Positions 1 to 9,400 of a stretch of DNA of 18,884 nt are shown here, piece by piece. The translations under genes were made by a program, and so were the position numbers. Location: positions 1 through 18,884 of the forward strand of contig CABPSV020000328.1 in assembly GCA_902459845.2 (NCBI GenBank), in the 5' to 3' direction. This stretch comes from Hepatocystis sp. ex Piliocolobus tephrosceles. Lineage: Eukaryota; Apicomplexa; Aconoidasida; Haemosporida; Plasmodiidae. The notes under the pieces are model-generated. The model did not search any database, was not told the origin of the DNA, and saw nothing but the letters and a program-made list of their open reading frames with translations. Numbering within the stretch: the first letter of the stretch is position 1; every line of letters starts with the position of its first letter.

Positions 1-1188
1 TTCAGTCGTTATTAATACTTTAGTAGATTTTTTAAAAGAAGAAAATGTACCAGGTAACATATTTATGAATATAAAAGCTTTTTTTAAAAAGTTGAATAAG
101 TTAAACAACAAATTGGCAAAACAGTTACTAAACGTTAAACTTCAAGAAAATAGCTTCGAATCAGAATGGCCTGAACTAACTCTTAATAATCTTCAGTTTA
201 TATTGTCAAAAATATATGTACGATATGTTTTAGACGATATGATGGATTCTAAAAATAATGTTCCATTGGAAGGTGATCATACAGTTGATGATGAATCACA
301 TGATAATACTGATAGTAATATTATGGCTAGTGATACAACGAATGTACCGAGTGATACAACGAATGTACCGAGTGAAATAACGAATGTACCGAGTGAAATA
401 ACGAATGTACCGAGTGATACAACGAATGTACCGAGCGATAATAAACTCAAACAAGGCATTAGCTTTTTTCAAAACTCTATGGCCATAACTGAATCGTCAG
501 CAGTTACAACTTTGAGTACTTTGCAAAAAGAGTTCGATACAAATTTGTCAGACGATGAAGTTTTGTGTAAACTCATTCCGATAAAAAAAAAGTAATAAAA
601 AAAAAGGCCATACTTTTTTTTTGTGCAAATGTTTGTGCATGTTTTTGTGCATGTTTTTGTGCATATTTTTGTGCATATTTTTATGCATATTTTTATGCAT
701 ATTTTTATGCATATTTTTATGCATGTTTTTGTGCATGTTTTTGTGCATATTTTTGTTTATATGTTAATACTTATACACTTGCAGACTTATGCTTATGTTT
801 TGTCTAAAATGTTGTTATGTTCATATTTGTATATTATATATATTATATATATTATATTTATCATTATTTTTTTTTTATTTTTTTAATTTTCTGTATTTTA
901 TTAGGATATTGTATGAGAGACTAAACAGCACGAAAAGAATAGCAGAAGATGCCATCATAGACCATTTGTTTAGAATACTTCTTAATAAATTAACACAATA
1001 TTTGATAGAGTAAGTTCAATTAGATTCATTTGTTTTTTTATGTTTAAATAAAAAATGAAGTATATTGATTGTACAGAGAGTAAATATATACATATATCAT
1101 ATGCTACAATTCGTAACACGTAGTTATATTCTAACATGTTTGTAGATCTACAAATCCGCATAACTACATGTCTATATTATCAATGTAA
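1..1188 (+). CDS. Unrecognised Plasmodium protein, 3' end (three exons)
   Basis: This is the C-terminal part (245 residues visible) of a gene that begins left of the window: the frame is open from base 2, before the first ATG at 65. I infer exons <1-591, 905-1009 and 1146-1188. Donor GTAATA at 592 leaves two bases of a codon and acceptor TTTTATTAG at 904 supplies the third. Donor GTAAGT at 1010 (perfect consensus) pairs with acceptor TTTGTAG at 1145, which has a CTAAC branch-like site shortly upstream; the join keeps the frame and ends at TAA 1186-1188. The first exon encodes a helical Lys/Leu-rich stretch, then an acidic linker with five SDTTNVP/SEITNVP heptads. The second gives ILYERLNSTKRIAEDAI and a Leu-rich helix; the third ends NPHNYMSILSM. 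No catalytic motif, signal peptide or membrane segment is visible, and I do not recognise the family. Without splicing, the stop would be at 593-595. Confidence 0.7.
329..433 (+). repeat. 21-bp coding tandem repeat, five copies
   Basis: Five 21-bp units encode the heptads SDTTNVP, SDTTNVP, SEITNVP, SEITNVP and SDTTNVP. They lie in the acidic linker of the first gene, stay in frame, and differ at only a few bases, so the array is recent and probably length-polymorphic. Confidence 0.9.
592..904 (+). other. Intron of the first gene (inferred)
   Basis: The donor is GTAATA at 592 and the acceptor TTTTATTAG ends at 904 after a long T-rich tract. Splicing joins AA to G to make a Lys codon and continues into an open exon of non-repetitive sequence. 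An alternative donor at 565 (GTGTAA) has the same phase and would shorten the first exon by 27 bases. Confidence 0.65.
628..755 (+). repeat. 12-bp intronic tandem repeat with GTGCAT/ATGCAT cores
   Basis: About ten copies of a 12-bp unit (TTTTTGTGCATG, with central copies TTTTTATGCATA) lie inside the inferred intron. Each carries a GTGCAT or ATGCAT core. Frames through it on both strands are open only because the unit length is divisible by three; none looks coding. Confidence 0.9.
1010..1145 (+). other. Last intron of the first gene (inferred)
   Basis: This 136-bp intron has a perfect GTAAGT donor, a TTCTAAC branch-like sequence about 12 bases before the acceptor, and a TTTGTAG acceptor. The phase matches (GA plus A gives Glu). 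The competing reading is that translation stops at TAA 1011-1013, inside the donor sequence. Confidence 0.65.
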
Positions 1189-1369
1189 CCATGTTTTTCT
1201 CGTTTTTATGTGTTTTATACATTAATTCATTTTTGAAATTATGTATATATTTTAGAAATTATTTTTTTTTTCTATTATATTATATGGCGTTCACTTATGT
1301 TCAAAGAATGGTATTCTAATTAGAACTTTTTTAAAACGTTTTTTTTTTTTTTCGCTTTTTTTTTTTTTT

Positions 1370-1500
1370 CTTTCGCCTCGTTTTATTTCTTTCGCTTCGT
1401 TTTTTTTCTTTCCTTTTATGTCGTTTTTTTTCTTTCGCTTTATGTCGTTTTTTTTCTTTCGCTTTATGTCGTTTTTTTTCTTTCGCTTTATGTCGTTTTT
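1370..1500. repeat. 24-bp pyrimidine-rich tandem repeat
   Basis: Each unit is CTTTCGCTTTATGTCG followed by about eight T. There are three near-perfect copies plus degenerate ones upstream. The strand is almost purely pyrimidine apart from ATG and CG steps. It lies in the intergenic region and is not coding. Confidence 0.8.
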
Positions 1501-1550
1501 AAAAATAAAAATATTGTCTGTATGAATAATAGTTTGACGTAAGATGCATG

Positions 1551-1578
1551 TATATATATATATATATATACATATATA
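1551..1578. repeat. TA dinucleotide tract
   Basis: A run of TA steps, interrupted by ATACAT near its end, typical of AT-rich intergenic DNA and expected to be unstable in length. Confidence 0.8.
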
Positions 1579-1816
1579 TGCATTCTCATGTATATGTATA
1601 CATTCTTGTTATAAACCTTTACAACAGTTATAAAAAAAAATACATTATTGTATAAACAATGTTTATTTTTTAAAGAAACTATAAATATTAATTGGTAAAA
1701 ATGAAAAAAAAAAAGAATAGGTTATGCATTTTAGTGCACATGTAAAAAAAATAGCCCCGTCTAATTAAATATGATGAACAAAAAGGAAAAAAGTAATTCT
1801 TAAGAATAGTAAAATG

Positions 1817-2130
1817 TGTACAAATATATGTATAAGCACATATATATGTATAAGCACATATATATGTATAAGCACACATATATGTATAGGCACACATATA
1901 TGTATAAGCACATATATATGTATAAGCACACATATATGTATAAGTACACATATATGTATAAGTACACATATATGTATAAGTGCACATATATGTATAAGTG
2001 CACATATATGTATAAGTGCACATATATGTATAAGTGCACATATATGTATAAGTACATATATATTTATAAATGCACATATATGTATAAGTACATATATATG
2101 TATAAGTGTACATATACGTATAAGCATACA
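1817..2130. repeat. 18-bp tandem array with palindromic core and GTGCAC sites
   Basis: About 17 copies of an 18-bp unit, CACATATATGTATAAGTG and variants. Each contains the palindrome ACATATATGT. Four successive copies (boundaries at 1980, 1998, 2016 and 2034) create GTGCAC, while the others have GCACAT or GTACAT there. The array is free of stops in several frames on both strands, which produces spurious open frames. Confidence 0.9.
1980..2039. promoter_or_regulatory. Four GTGCAC sites at 18-bp spacing, possible ApiAP2 sites
   Basis: GTGCAC occurs at 1980-1985, 1998-2003, 2016-2021 and 2034-2039, with another copy outside the array at 1734-1739. As I recall, GTGCAC is the motif reported for the Plasmodium factor AP2-I, which acts on late-stage invasion genes. 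The sites are 510-570 bases upstream of the protease start codon, a plausible promoter position. Function is inferred; the regular spacing may simply reflect the repeat unit. Confidence 0.35.
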
Positions 2131-2487
2131 TACATATATGTGCAGCGTCTTCGAATGTTCTTTTTTTCCGCTTCACGTTGTTTCATTTTTTTTACATGTT
2201 TTTATATAATAATAAGAACATAATATTAATTTTGAGAGTTACATTTTATTAAGTAAAAATGGTGAAGCATGTGTACCTATGAACATATATACACACAAAA
2301 TATACATATATAAGTGACATTTTTATTTTTCTAGTAGTTCTACTATTTGACTTTCTGTTTGCTTTGTGGTATATAATTATAGTTTGTTTTAATTTATGGT
2401 GTTATAGTACAATTTATTTTTTTTATGTTTACTTTTGTACATACTCGTCTACATATCAATCTAAACACCTGTCAAACGTTTAGCAAA

Positions 2488-2502
2488 TTTTTTTTTTTTT
2501 TT

Positions 2503-2533
<31 letters not shown>
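2488..2533. repeat. Poly-T block upstream of the protease start codon
   Basis: Fifteen T, one G, then thirty T, ending 15 bases before the ATG at 2549. Long poly(dA:dT) tracts exclude nucleosomes and are common upstream of Plasmodium genes. An in-frame TTG at 2501 would translate it as poly-Phe, but that is not a credible start. Confidence 0.85.
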
Positions 2534-2538
<5 letters not shown>

Positions 2539-2548
2539 CAACATCGAT

Positions 2549-2605
2549 ATGGTAGTAATATATTTTTTTTTCCTTTTCTTTTTTTTTTTTAAATATGTGA
2601 ATTGT
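2549..2605 (+). other. Signal peptide of the protease
   Basis: These 19 codons give a Met-Val-Val-Ile-Tyr start, a nine-residue core FFFLFFFFF, then Lys-Tyr-Val-Asn-Cys before Asp20. Most of the core is encoded by a T tract broken only by CC and C. Secretory targeting agrees with the vacuolar or apical location known for Plasmodium DPAPs. The exact cleavage site is inferred from alignment of Asp20 with the mature cathepsin C N-terminus. Confidence 0.75.
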
Positions 2606-2852
2606 GATATACCAGTTCATTGTCTAAGTAGACATGTTATTGGAACATGGGAAATAAATATAGGATTGTTGAAAAGGACCAATATGGTTGATACAGACTA
2701 TGATTATAATTGTGGGTATAAACGGCCAGACCATGAAGATTACCACGGTGTAACACATAAAATAAATATAAAATAAATTTATATAAATGAGTTCGATCAC
2801 ATATAAATATATATAGTGCTACTTATATAAACGAGCTCATTTTGCAATTACA

Positions 2853-2906
<54 letters not shown>

Positions 2907-5498
2907 TACATATATTACAAAAACATATGTGTTCACATGTCTTAATAGTATGTACAAATTTATTACGTGTAAATTTTATTTTATTTTATTTTATTTTTTT
3001 TTTTTTTATTCTACCTTTTTGTGATAGAAAACCTAAACCCTGAGATATTAAAAGAAAAGTTTGAAAGAAAAAAAAAAATGTTTCTCGTATTTAATAATGA
3101 TAGAACTGTAAATGTAATAGTGAATAATAAAAAGAGTTATGATTATGGTGGTTACTGGAGAATAATATACGATGAAGGTTTATATATGGAGCTATACAAT
3201 ATAAAAAAAAAAACAAAAGAAATTTATTTTTCTTTTTTTAAGTTTAAAAAGATAGAAAATATGTCTTACAGTTATTGTTATAACTTCATTATGGGTATGA
3301 CAAATATATATCAGTTAAAAAAATGGTCTACTGGGCAGTTTCCATTTAGTAATAAAAAAATTGATGAAGATATATATAGCAGTGTGAACAGGAAGGAATT
3401 TAATAATGATAGAGAAATAAATTTTAATGAACAAGGTAAGATGACCAAAGGAAATAGTAACACATATTATAACACAAGTGAAAAAAAAAAGAAATATAAA
3501 AATCGTGGTTTCTTGTTTTATTATAATAAAAAATGGAACTCTTTTTTTAATTGTAAAAACGATGATAATTACTTTAAAACTAATGAACGTTTTAACAGTT
3601 TAAAAGGATTTGTTTCATTAAAACGTAAAATGTGCAAACCGATTGAGTATACTACCAGTACGATTATGCTGGGACAACCCATATTGAATAATTATTACAT
3701 ACAGAATGATAAAAAAAAAAGAAGATTTAACTTATCAAAGAAATTAATTAAATTTGCAACTATAATAGATAGTTATGTCGATAATTCCATAAATTTTGAT
3801 GAATTAAATTTAAATAGGTATTGTTGGAGTGGGCACAAAATAAATGTACCTACAAATAATCCAACAAATATAATTCCGGTTAGTGGTATACATCCATCAA
3901 AAACAAATAAAACGTTAACACATGATAAAAACGATAACATAGTGAATATGGAAAACGTAAAATCTAAGTTGGCAACAGTAAATGCAACTATACAAGTAAA
4001 CGAAAAAATTATCCCTAAAAAAAGTGACTATGTTAAAACATATAGGAACAGTTACAACATTGGTAATGGAAAAATCACTTATAACAATGTTGAAAGTGCT
4101 AACATAAATAATACAATAAAACATACATACATAAACAAAATTAAATCAAATGACAATAAAAAAAAATTAAAACAAAATAGTTTAGTAGACAAATATAGTG
4201 ACAAAATAGTAAAGTTAAAAGAATTTGATTGGACTAATGAAAATGATGTAAAAAAAAGATTAAATAGTAATACTTATGTAAAAATTATTGATGAACCGAT
4301 AAATCAAAAAAGTTGTGGTTCTTGTTATGCCAACTCAGCTATAATTATAATTAATAGCAGATTAAGAATTAAATATCATTATATAAAAAATATAGACTTC
4401 TTATTATATGGTAAAGATCAGTTAGTTTTATGTGATATGTTTAATCAAGGTTGTGATGGTGGTTATATATATATATCTTTAAAATATGCATATGAAAATT
4501 ATTTATATACTAATTCGTGTTTTTCAAAATATTTGTATGAACATATGAGTGGGGACAGTACTAACGATAATGCAGTATGCGAATATTTTGATACGTTCAG
4601 TATATTTTTAAGTAAAAAACAAAAAAGTGATATCAATGGTATTAATACTGTTGGTGGTATGAGTAAAAGTTTTAGAAGCCATATACCCAATATAAGTTCC
4701 CAAATGAAAAAAAAAAATAATACACTTTATGATAATTATGTACTTGTTACAAAACAAATGAATGAAAAAAAAAAAGTGGACCTAAAGAAAATAAACATAT
4801 GTGACACAAAAATAAAAATAAGACAATTTTTTTATTTAGATATACAAAAGGAAGAAGATATAAAAAAGTATTTATATTATAATGGACCTATTGCTGCTGC
4901 TATTGAACCACCTATTACGTTTACAAAATATAAACATGGTATATTGAAAGGAAGTTATATAAAAATGTATGATGGTGATGAGTCGGATGCGTATATATGG
5001 AATAAAGTAGACCATGCTGTAGTGATAGTTGGTTGGGGTGAAGATACTCCATCCAATTTAATTAACCGTGAAAAAGAGCATGGACATATATATGATAAGC
5101 ATATAACAGAACATCTAGCTAAACATATGTCTAAAAATATGTCGAAAGATATGTCTAAAAAACGTGATAATGATAAAAATAAAAATGATAACAACAGTAA
5201 CAGCAATACTGATGATAATCCCAATGTGATAAAATATTGGAAGGTATTAAACAGTTGGGGAAAAAACTGGGGAAGTCATGGTTACTTTTATATGATACGA
5301 AACCAGAACAGTTTTAATATAACATCGTATCTGCTAACGTGTGATGTTAACATGTTTATAAAAATGGGTGCTGATGGTTATGGTGGCATTGGTCTTCACA
5401 ATAGTGGTTACGTCGGTCGCGATTACGACAGTAGTGATTATGACATTAGTGATTATGACATTAATGATTATGACATTAATGATTATGACAGTAGTTAG
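2549..5498 (+). CDS. DPAP3: Dipeptidyl aminopeptidase (cathepsin C-like), probably DPAP3
   Basis: This papain-family (clan CA, C1) protease should remove N-terminal dipeptides from peptides. Inferred exons 2549-2747 and 3028-5498 give 889 residues. Residues 1-19 form a signal peptide with a poly-Phe core. Residues 20 to about 175 match the cathepsin C exclusion domain (DIPVHC, GTWEINIG, YCYNFIMG); Asp20, exposed after cleavage, aligns with the Asp that binds the substrate amino group in cathepsin C. A linker of about 290 residues, largely Asn/Lys-rich, follows. The catalytic domain starts near 465 (FDWTNE), with oxyanion Gln493, nucleophile Cys499 (NQKSCGSCY), His729 (VDHAVVIVGWG) and Asn808 (LNSWGKNWG), so activity is expected. 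Low-complexity insertions lie near 580-620 and between His and Asn, and an Asp-Tyr tail ends the protein. DPAP3 is preferred over DPAP1 and DPAP2 from length, Cys position and remembered gene order, and is tentative. The family assignment is secure. Confidence 0.9.
2748..3027 (+). other. Intron of the protease gene (inferred)
   Basis: This 280-bp intron has donor GTGTAA at 2748 and acceptor TTTTTGTGATAG ending at 3027. It splits a Glu codon (G plus AA) and joins the PDHEDYH and NLNPEIL parts of the exclusion domain. The flanking exons both match cathepsin C, so an intron here is near certain. An alternative donor GTAACA at 2750 with an acceptor at 3044 is also in frame and would remove about five residues. 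Confidence 0.7.
2857..2904. repeat. Uninterrupted T48 tract in the protease intron
   Basis: Forty-eight consecutive T, the longest homopolymer in the window. It lies inside the inferred intron, upstream of a second T-rich stretch that serves as the polypyrimidine tract. Its length may be uncertain in an assembly. Confidence 0.9.
5422..5496 (+). repeat. 15-bp repeat encoding an Asp-Tyr tail on the protease
   Basis: Five units of GATTATGACATTAAT and variants encode DYDSS, DYDIS and DYDIN pentads that end the protein just before the TAG stop. Cathepsin C normally ends soon after the strand that follows the Asn motif, so this acidic tail is an extension. No function is known to me. Confidence 0.85.
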
Positions 5499-5576
5499 TA
5501 CAATAGTGACCACCATAACAACAAATAAATCCTTATTAAGAGTTTGCCCACTCATGTTATTTACATATTCATTCGC

Positions 5577-5705
5577 ATTAAGTTTTAACATTAAGTTTTA
5601 ACATTGAGTTTTAACATTGAGTTTTAACATTAAGTTTTAACATTAAGTTTTAACATTAAGTTTTAACATTAAGTTTTAACATTAAGTTTTAACATTGAGT
5701 TTTTT
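5577..5705. repeat. 13-bp tandem repeat downstream of the protease gene
   Basis: Nine or ten copies of ATTAAGTTTTAAC, some with ATTGAG, begin 80 bases after the protease stop codon and end in a T tract. The unit is not a multiple of three, which fits non-coding DNA, probably 3' untranslated region. Confidence 0.9.
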
Positions 5706-5872
5706 TTTTTTATTTGTGCGTTCCGTGTCATGACATGCCATCCGTTAAGTACTTTCACTTTTATATATTTATATATATGTATATTTACAAAGTTAAATTT
5801 TCTTAACCATTTTTGATAAATTAAACACGTTTGCAACACATTTTGACTGTGTTAACGCTTTTTTTTTTAATT

Positions 5873-5990
5873 TTTAAGTGTATGTGTTTTAAGTGTATAT
5901 TTTTAAGTATATATTTTTAAGTGTATATTTTTAAGTGTATATTTTTAAGTGTATATTTTTAAGTGTATATTTTTAAGTGTATATTTTTTT
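5873..5990. repeat. 14-bp tandem repeat
   Basis: About eight copies of TTTTTAAGTGTATA, the first ones slightly irregular. Non-coding and located between the two convergent 3' ends. Confidence 0.9.
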
Positions 5991-6470
5991 TTGTAAAAAA
6001 TTAAAATATTGTAAAGTTTGTAATTTAAGCGAACATGAGTGTATAGTATATACCTATACCGTATGTATGCGTTTTTCAACGAATATATTATTTGCACACA
6101 CAACGTTAAAGCTATTACGGTTTTGAAAATACGTTCTAAAATGTCTTTAAATAAAAATTATGTTTCGTAATAAATAAAAAAAAAAAAAAAAAATGAATAA
6201 AGGCAAAAGAAAAAAAAGAAAAAAAAAAAAAAAAAAATAAATGATATATACCGGCAGGTACAGTAAGTATACACACACTAGAGCATGTATACATAAATAA
6301 AAGTTATACTCAAATCTTTTTATTGTTGTTGTTGGTGTTGATGGTGTTGATAATGCGATAATGCGATTCTGTGCATGTCGTTTTGTTTTTTTCTTATTTG
6401 ACATGTACTTGAAACTTAAACGCTATATACTCATATATCCATCGATTTGCGTGTTATCATTACGTACTAC

Positions 6471-9400
6471 CTACTTTTGTAAGGCTAACTTGATTTCACT
6501 ATGTAGTTTCAAAAATAAAGTAAAAAAAATTGGATGTTTGCTATTAGATAATAAACTTTTATATACATATAAATATTTATCAAAATGTTTATCCAGAAAT
6601 ATTCGAAGCTCATGTGCATCATTTGATTCTGAATTTGTTTCATTCGTTTTTTGCGTTTGTGGTATAGTATATGACTCACGTTCGGCAGAAGGGCATGTAT
6701 AGCAGTTCTGGAAATTGTAGGTAGAGTTTGTGTTATGTGTGTCGGTCAACGCATCAGTTCGTTCATCAATTCGCGCATCAGTTCGTGTACCAGCACAAGT
6801 ATTACTACTACATATAACACTTTTATTGCCTGAAGGATCAAGAGATCTACTCGAATTATAAAAAGAGTAATAAATAATATGGTTATTAAATATATGTGTA
6901 AGGTTGTATATATGTATATCGTTGTTTATGTTAAAAATGTGCGTATGATGTTTAAAGACTTCATAACAATTAACGTTTTTATTATTAATTTTTATGTTTG
7001 TATTGGTATTGGTATGTATGTAAGATCTATATATACATATATACAATAATTCACATATATTCATTCTTAATATATATTTATATTTATATTCAGTTTTTTT
7101 ACTAATTGTTATATAATTAAATATATTATTATCATAATAATAAAAGAGACGATGATTATTAAATTTGTCATGTTCAGAATTATATGTATCAAAAAAATAA
7201 ATATTTGATACTATAGTATTCCATAATTCTTTAAGCTGATTATTATTCATACTATAATACAAAGGGATATGTATTAAAGCTAAAGATGATAATATTTTTA
7301 TTTTATATACATTTGTATATCTTAATATATGTATTAAATGATCTATAATTTTATAATGTAAATTTTTAAAGTTATTAGTTAAAAAAAAAGAAAAATTATG
7401 GTAAATCAATTTAAAAGCATATAATACATTCCATATTATTTTATTTTTCATATTATTTTTCATAATAGATAATAAATATAATATTATTTTTTCACCTACA
7501 TTATTAGGATTATATGTTGAATAATGTTTATTCATGAAACCATTAAATATATCCCTCATATCAATAATAATAGCATTTGGACATACTTTTTCGATTTTTT
7601 TATAAGAATATGTTTCTTTTAAATCAGTTTCTAATTCATCATATGATGTATGTTTGTCCATTTGGTTATCCACTGTTCTTTTATTTATATCGTCAATAAT
7701 ACATTTTGGTATGTTTAATTTATTTTGTTTTATATTAGAATCGTGTATTATATCGTTTTGATTTTGTACTGTTTCGTTTAATGTGCTGCTCATGTATTGC
7801 TTATCACATGTTTGGTAACAACAAGAACAATTTCCTTGTTCTTCCACATCCTGATCCATTGTAAAAACGTTAGCATCATAATCAAATTCGTATTTTATGT
7901 ATATGTTTAAAAACAGGTGGTATACTTTCAAATTATTTTTTTTTGACTGGGTAAGGGAAGTAGCACCAGTTGAAGTAGTAGCGGCTGAATTGGTAGTGGT
8001 TGAATTGGTAGTGGTTGAAGTAGTAGCTTTATGTTTTAAATGCGTTGTATCATTATTTGTACTCCTGTATACATTTTTATCATTTCCGGTTGTACTTATT
8101 GATGTGTGATTATAGAAGTATGTAGTATCATCTAAGTGTTTTTGTCTTTCCATAGGAAAAAAATCAGATCTTGTTTGTTGTAGGAGCCATTGTTTTAGTT
8201 GTTCTTCTTCACGTTCTTGTGCGCTTACATGTGAGTCTTCACTTGGTAATAAATTCCCTTTCGTGTGTTTTTCGTGAGGTGTACATATAGATGTTTGTAC
8301 ATTAGGCATTACAGATGCATATGCTTTTGTTACAGTTCCAGTCTCTACTTTTACATCTGAATATGTATAGGCTTCTGTCATTGCTTCTGTTATTGCTCCT
8401 GTTGTTGCTTCTGTTATTGTTCCTGTTATTGCTCCTGTCATTGCTCCTGTCATTGCTCCTGTCATTGCTCCTGTCATTGCTCCTGTCATTGCTCCTGTTA
8501 TTGCTTCCGTTTTTATTTTTGAATTTCCACCTGTTTTTGCTTTTGTCTTTGTCTTTACTCCTGCTCCTCTTTTTGTTCCTGCACTTTCTTCTGTTATTGC
8601 CGTATCATCATATCCCTTCTCAAAAATGTCGCATAAACACTGTTTATCAATCATGTTGCTAATGTATATAAAATATTTAATAAGAAACGTTGATGATAAT
8701 AAATTAATCGAGTTAAATAAAAAAAAGTTTACGTTTTTACAAATAAATCCAACATATCTTATAATGCAACATATTGCTCTGTCCTTCTCTACATTTTTAT
8801 TTTCTTTCATAATTAATAATAATATATATATATATTCAATATATGTAATTAAATATATATTATTTAAATATTTATCATACACTTTATTTTTATTGTTTGT
8901 TATTTTAATGGTATTATTTTTTTTGGTATTTGTTATCTGTTTTATATTTGGTTCGATATTTAAACTTATAGAGTTTATATTTTTGTTACACTCATTGGTA
9001 TATTGGCAGTTGGTCATACCATTATTTTCTGTTGTTGCAATATTTATTTTATGATTTATATTATAATTTTTGGAATTAATGTCATTCCAATGTGTTTCTG
9101 TTAATGTGTTAACAAGGATTGTGTTGCTATTGGGAAAAGTGTTCGATACGTTGTTTGTCACACTATTTGATACATCACTTGCTACAGTTGTTAGACTATT
9201 TTCCAGTTTTGATACTCCGTTGGTTGGCTCCCGTGAAAAATCGCATAATCGAAAATCGTTAACATTACCAGATGTATATATACTGTTAATAAAATTAATG
9301 AATGTATTTATGTCTTTATTTTCTTCACTATTATAATTACTATAATAAGAAAATGTTTTAATGTAGTTATGTGTAAAATAAAAAGGGATATAGGAACTAG

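Larger units (their letters stand above)
1189..2548. other. Intergenic region between the two plus-strand genes
   Basis: No convincing gene lies in these 1360 bases. They should hold the 3' untranslated region of the first gene and the promoter and 5' untranslated region of the protease gene. Contents in order: a pyrimidine-rich 24-bp array, a TA tract (about 1551-1578), an isolated GTGCAC (1734-1739), an 18-bp array, AT-rich single-copy DNA (about 2140-2480), and a poly-T block (2488-2533, one G). Minus-strand open frames at 1688-2176 are products of the 18-bp array. Confidence 0.8.
5499..6470. other. Convergent intergenic region
   Basis: These 972 bases separate the 3' ends of the protease gene (plus) and the giant gene (minus), so they should contain both 3' untranslated regions and polyadenylation signals. 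They hold a 13-bp array, a 14-bp array, AT-rich single-copy DNA, and A-rich runs at about 6175-6240. A minus-strand open frame at 6147-6404 is poly-Phe/Lys low complexity without coding character. Confidence 0.8.

Noticed and set aside
548..748. Minus-strand frame with MHKN repeats and the plus-strand overlap
   Set aside because: Artefact of the 12-bp intronic array, lying inside an inferred intron.
1688..2176. Long minus-strand open frames with CTYTYM-like repeats
   Set aside because: They exist only because the 18-bp array has no stop in several frames on both strands; there is no non-repetitive coding sequence or conserved motif.
2501..2548. Upstream TTG start for the protease giving a longer poly-Phe N-terminus
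   Set aside because: TTG is not a plausible eukaryotic start, and the ATG at 2549 gives a normal signal peptide directly before the exclusion domain.
3021..3027. Protease second exon read as a separate gene starting at GTG 3021
   Set aside because: The exclusion domain begins in the upstream exon, and the splice from 2747 to 3028 joins it in frame.
6147..6404. Minus-strand 85-residue open frame in the convergent region
   Set aside because: Mostly poly-Phe from A-rich runs; no conserved feature, and it ends before the giant gene.
8315..8662. Leu-rich plus-strand open frame that could pass for a membrane protein
   Set aside because: It is antisense to the AMTG repeat and Lys/Thr-rich part of the giant gene; its Leu content comes from repeat composition.
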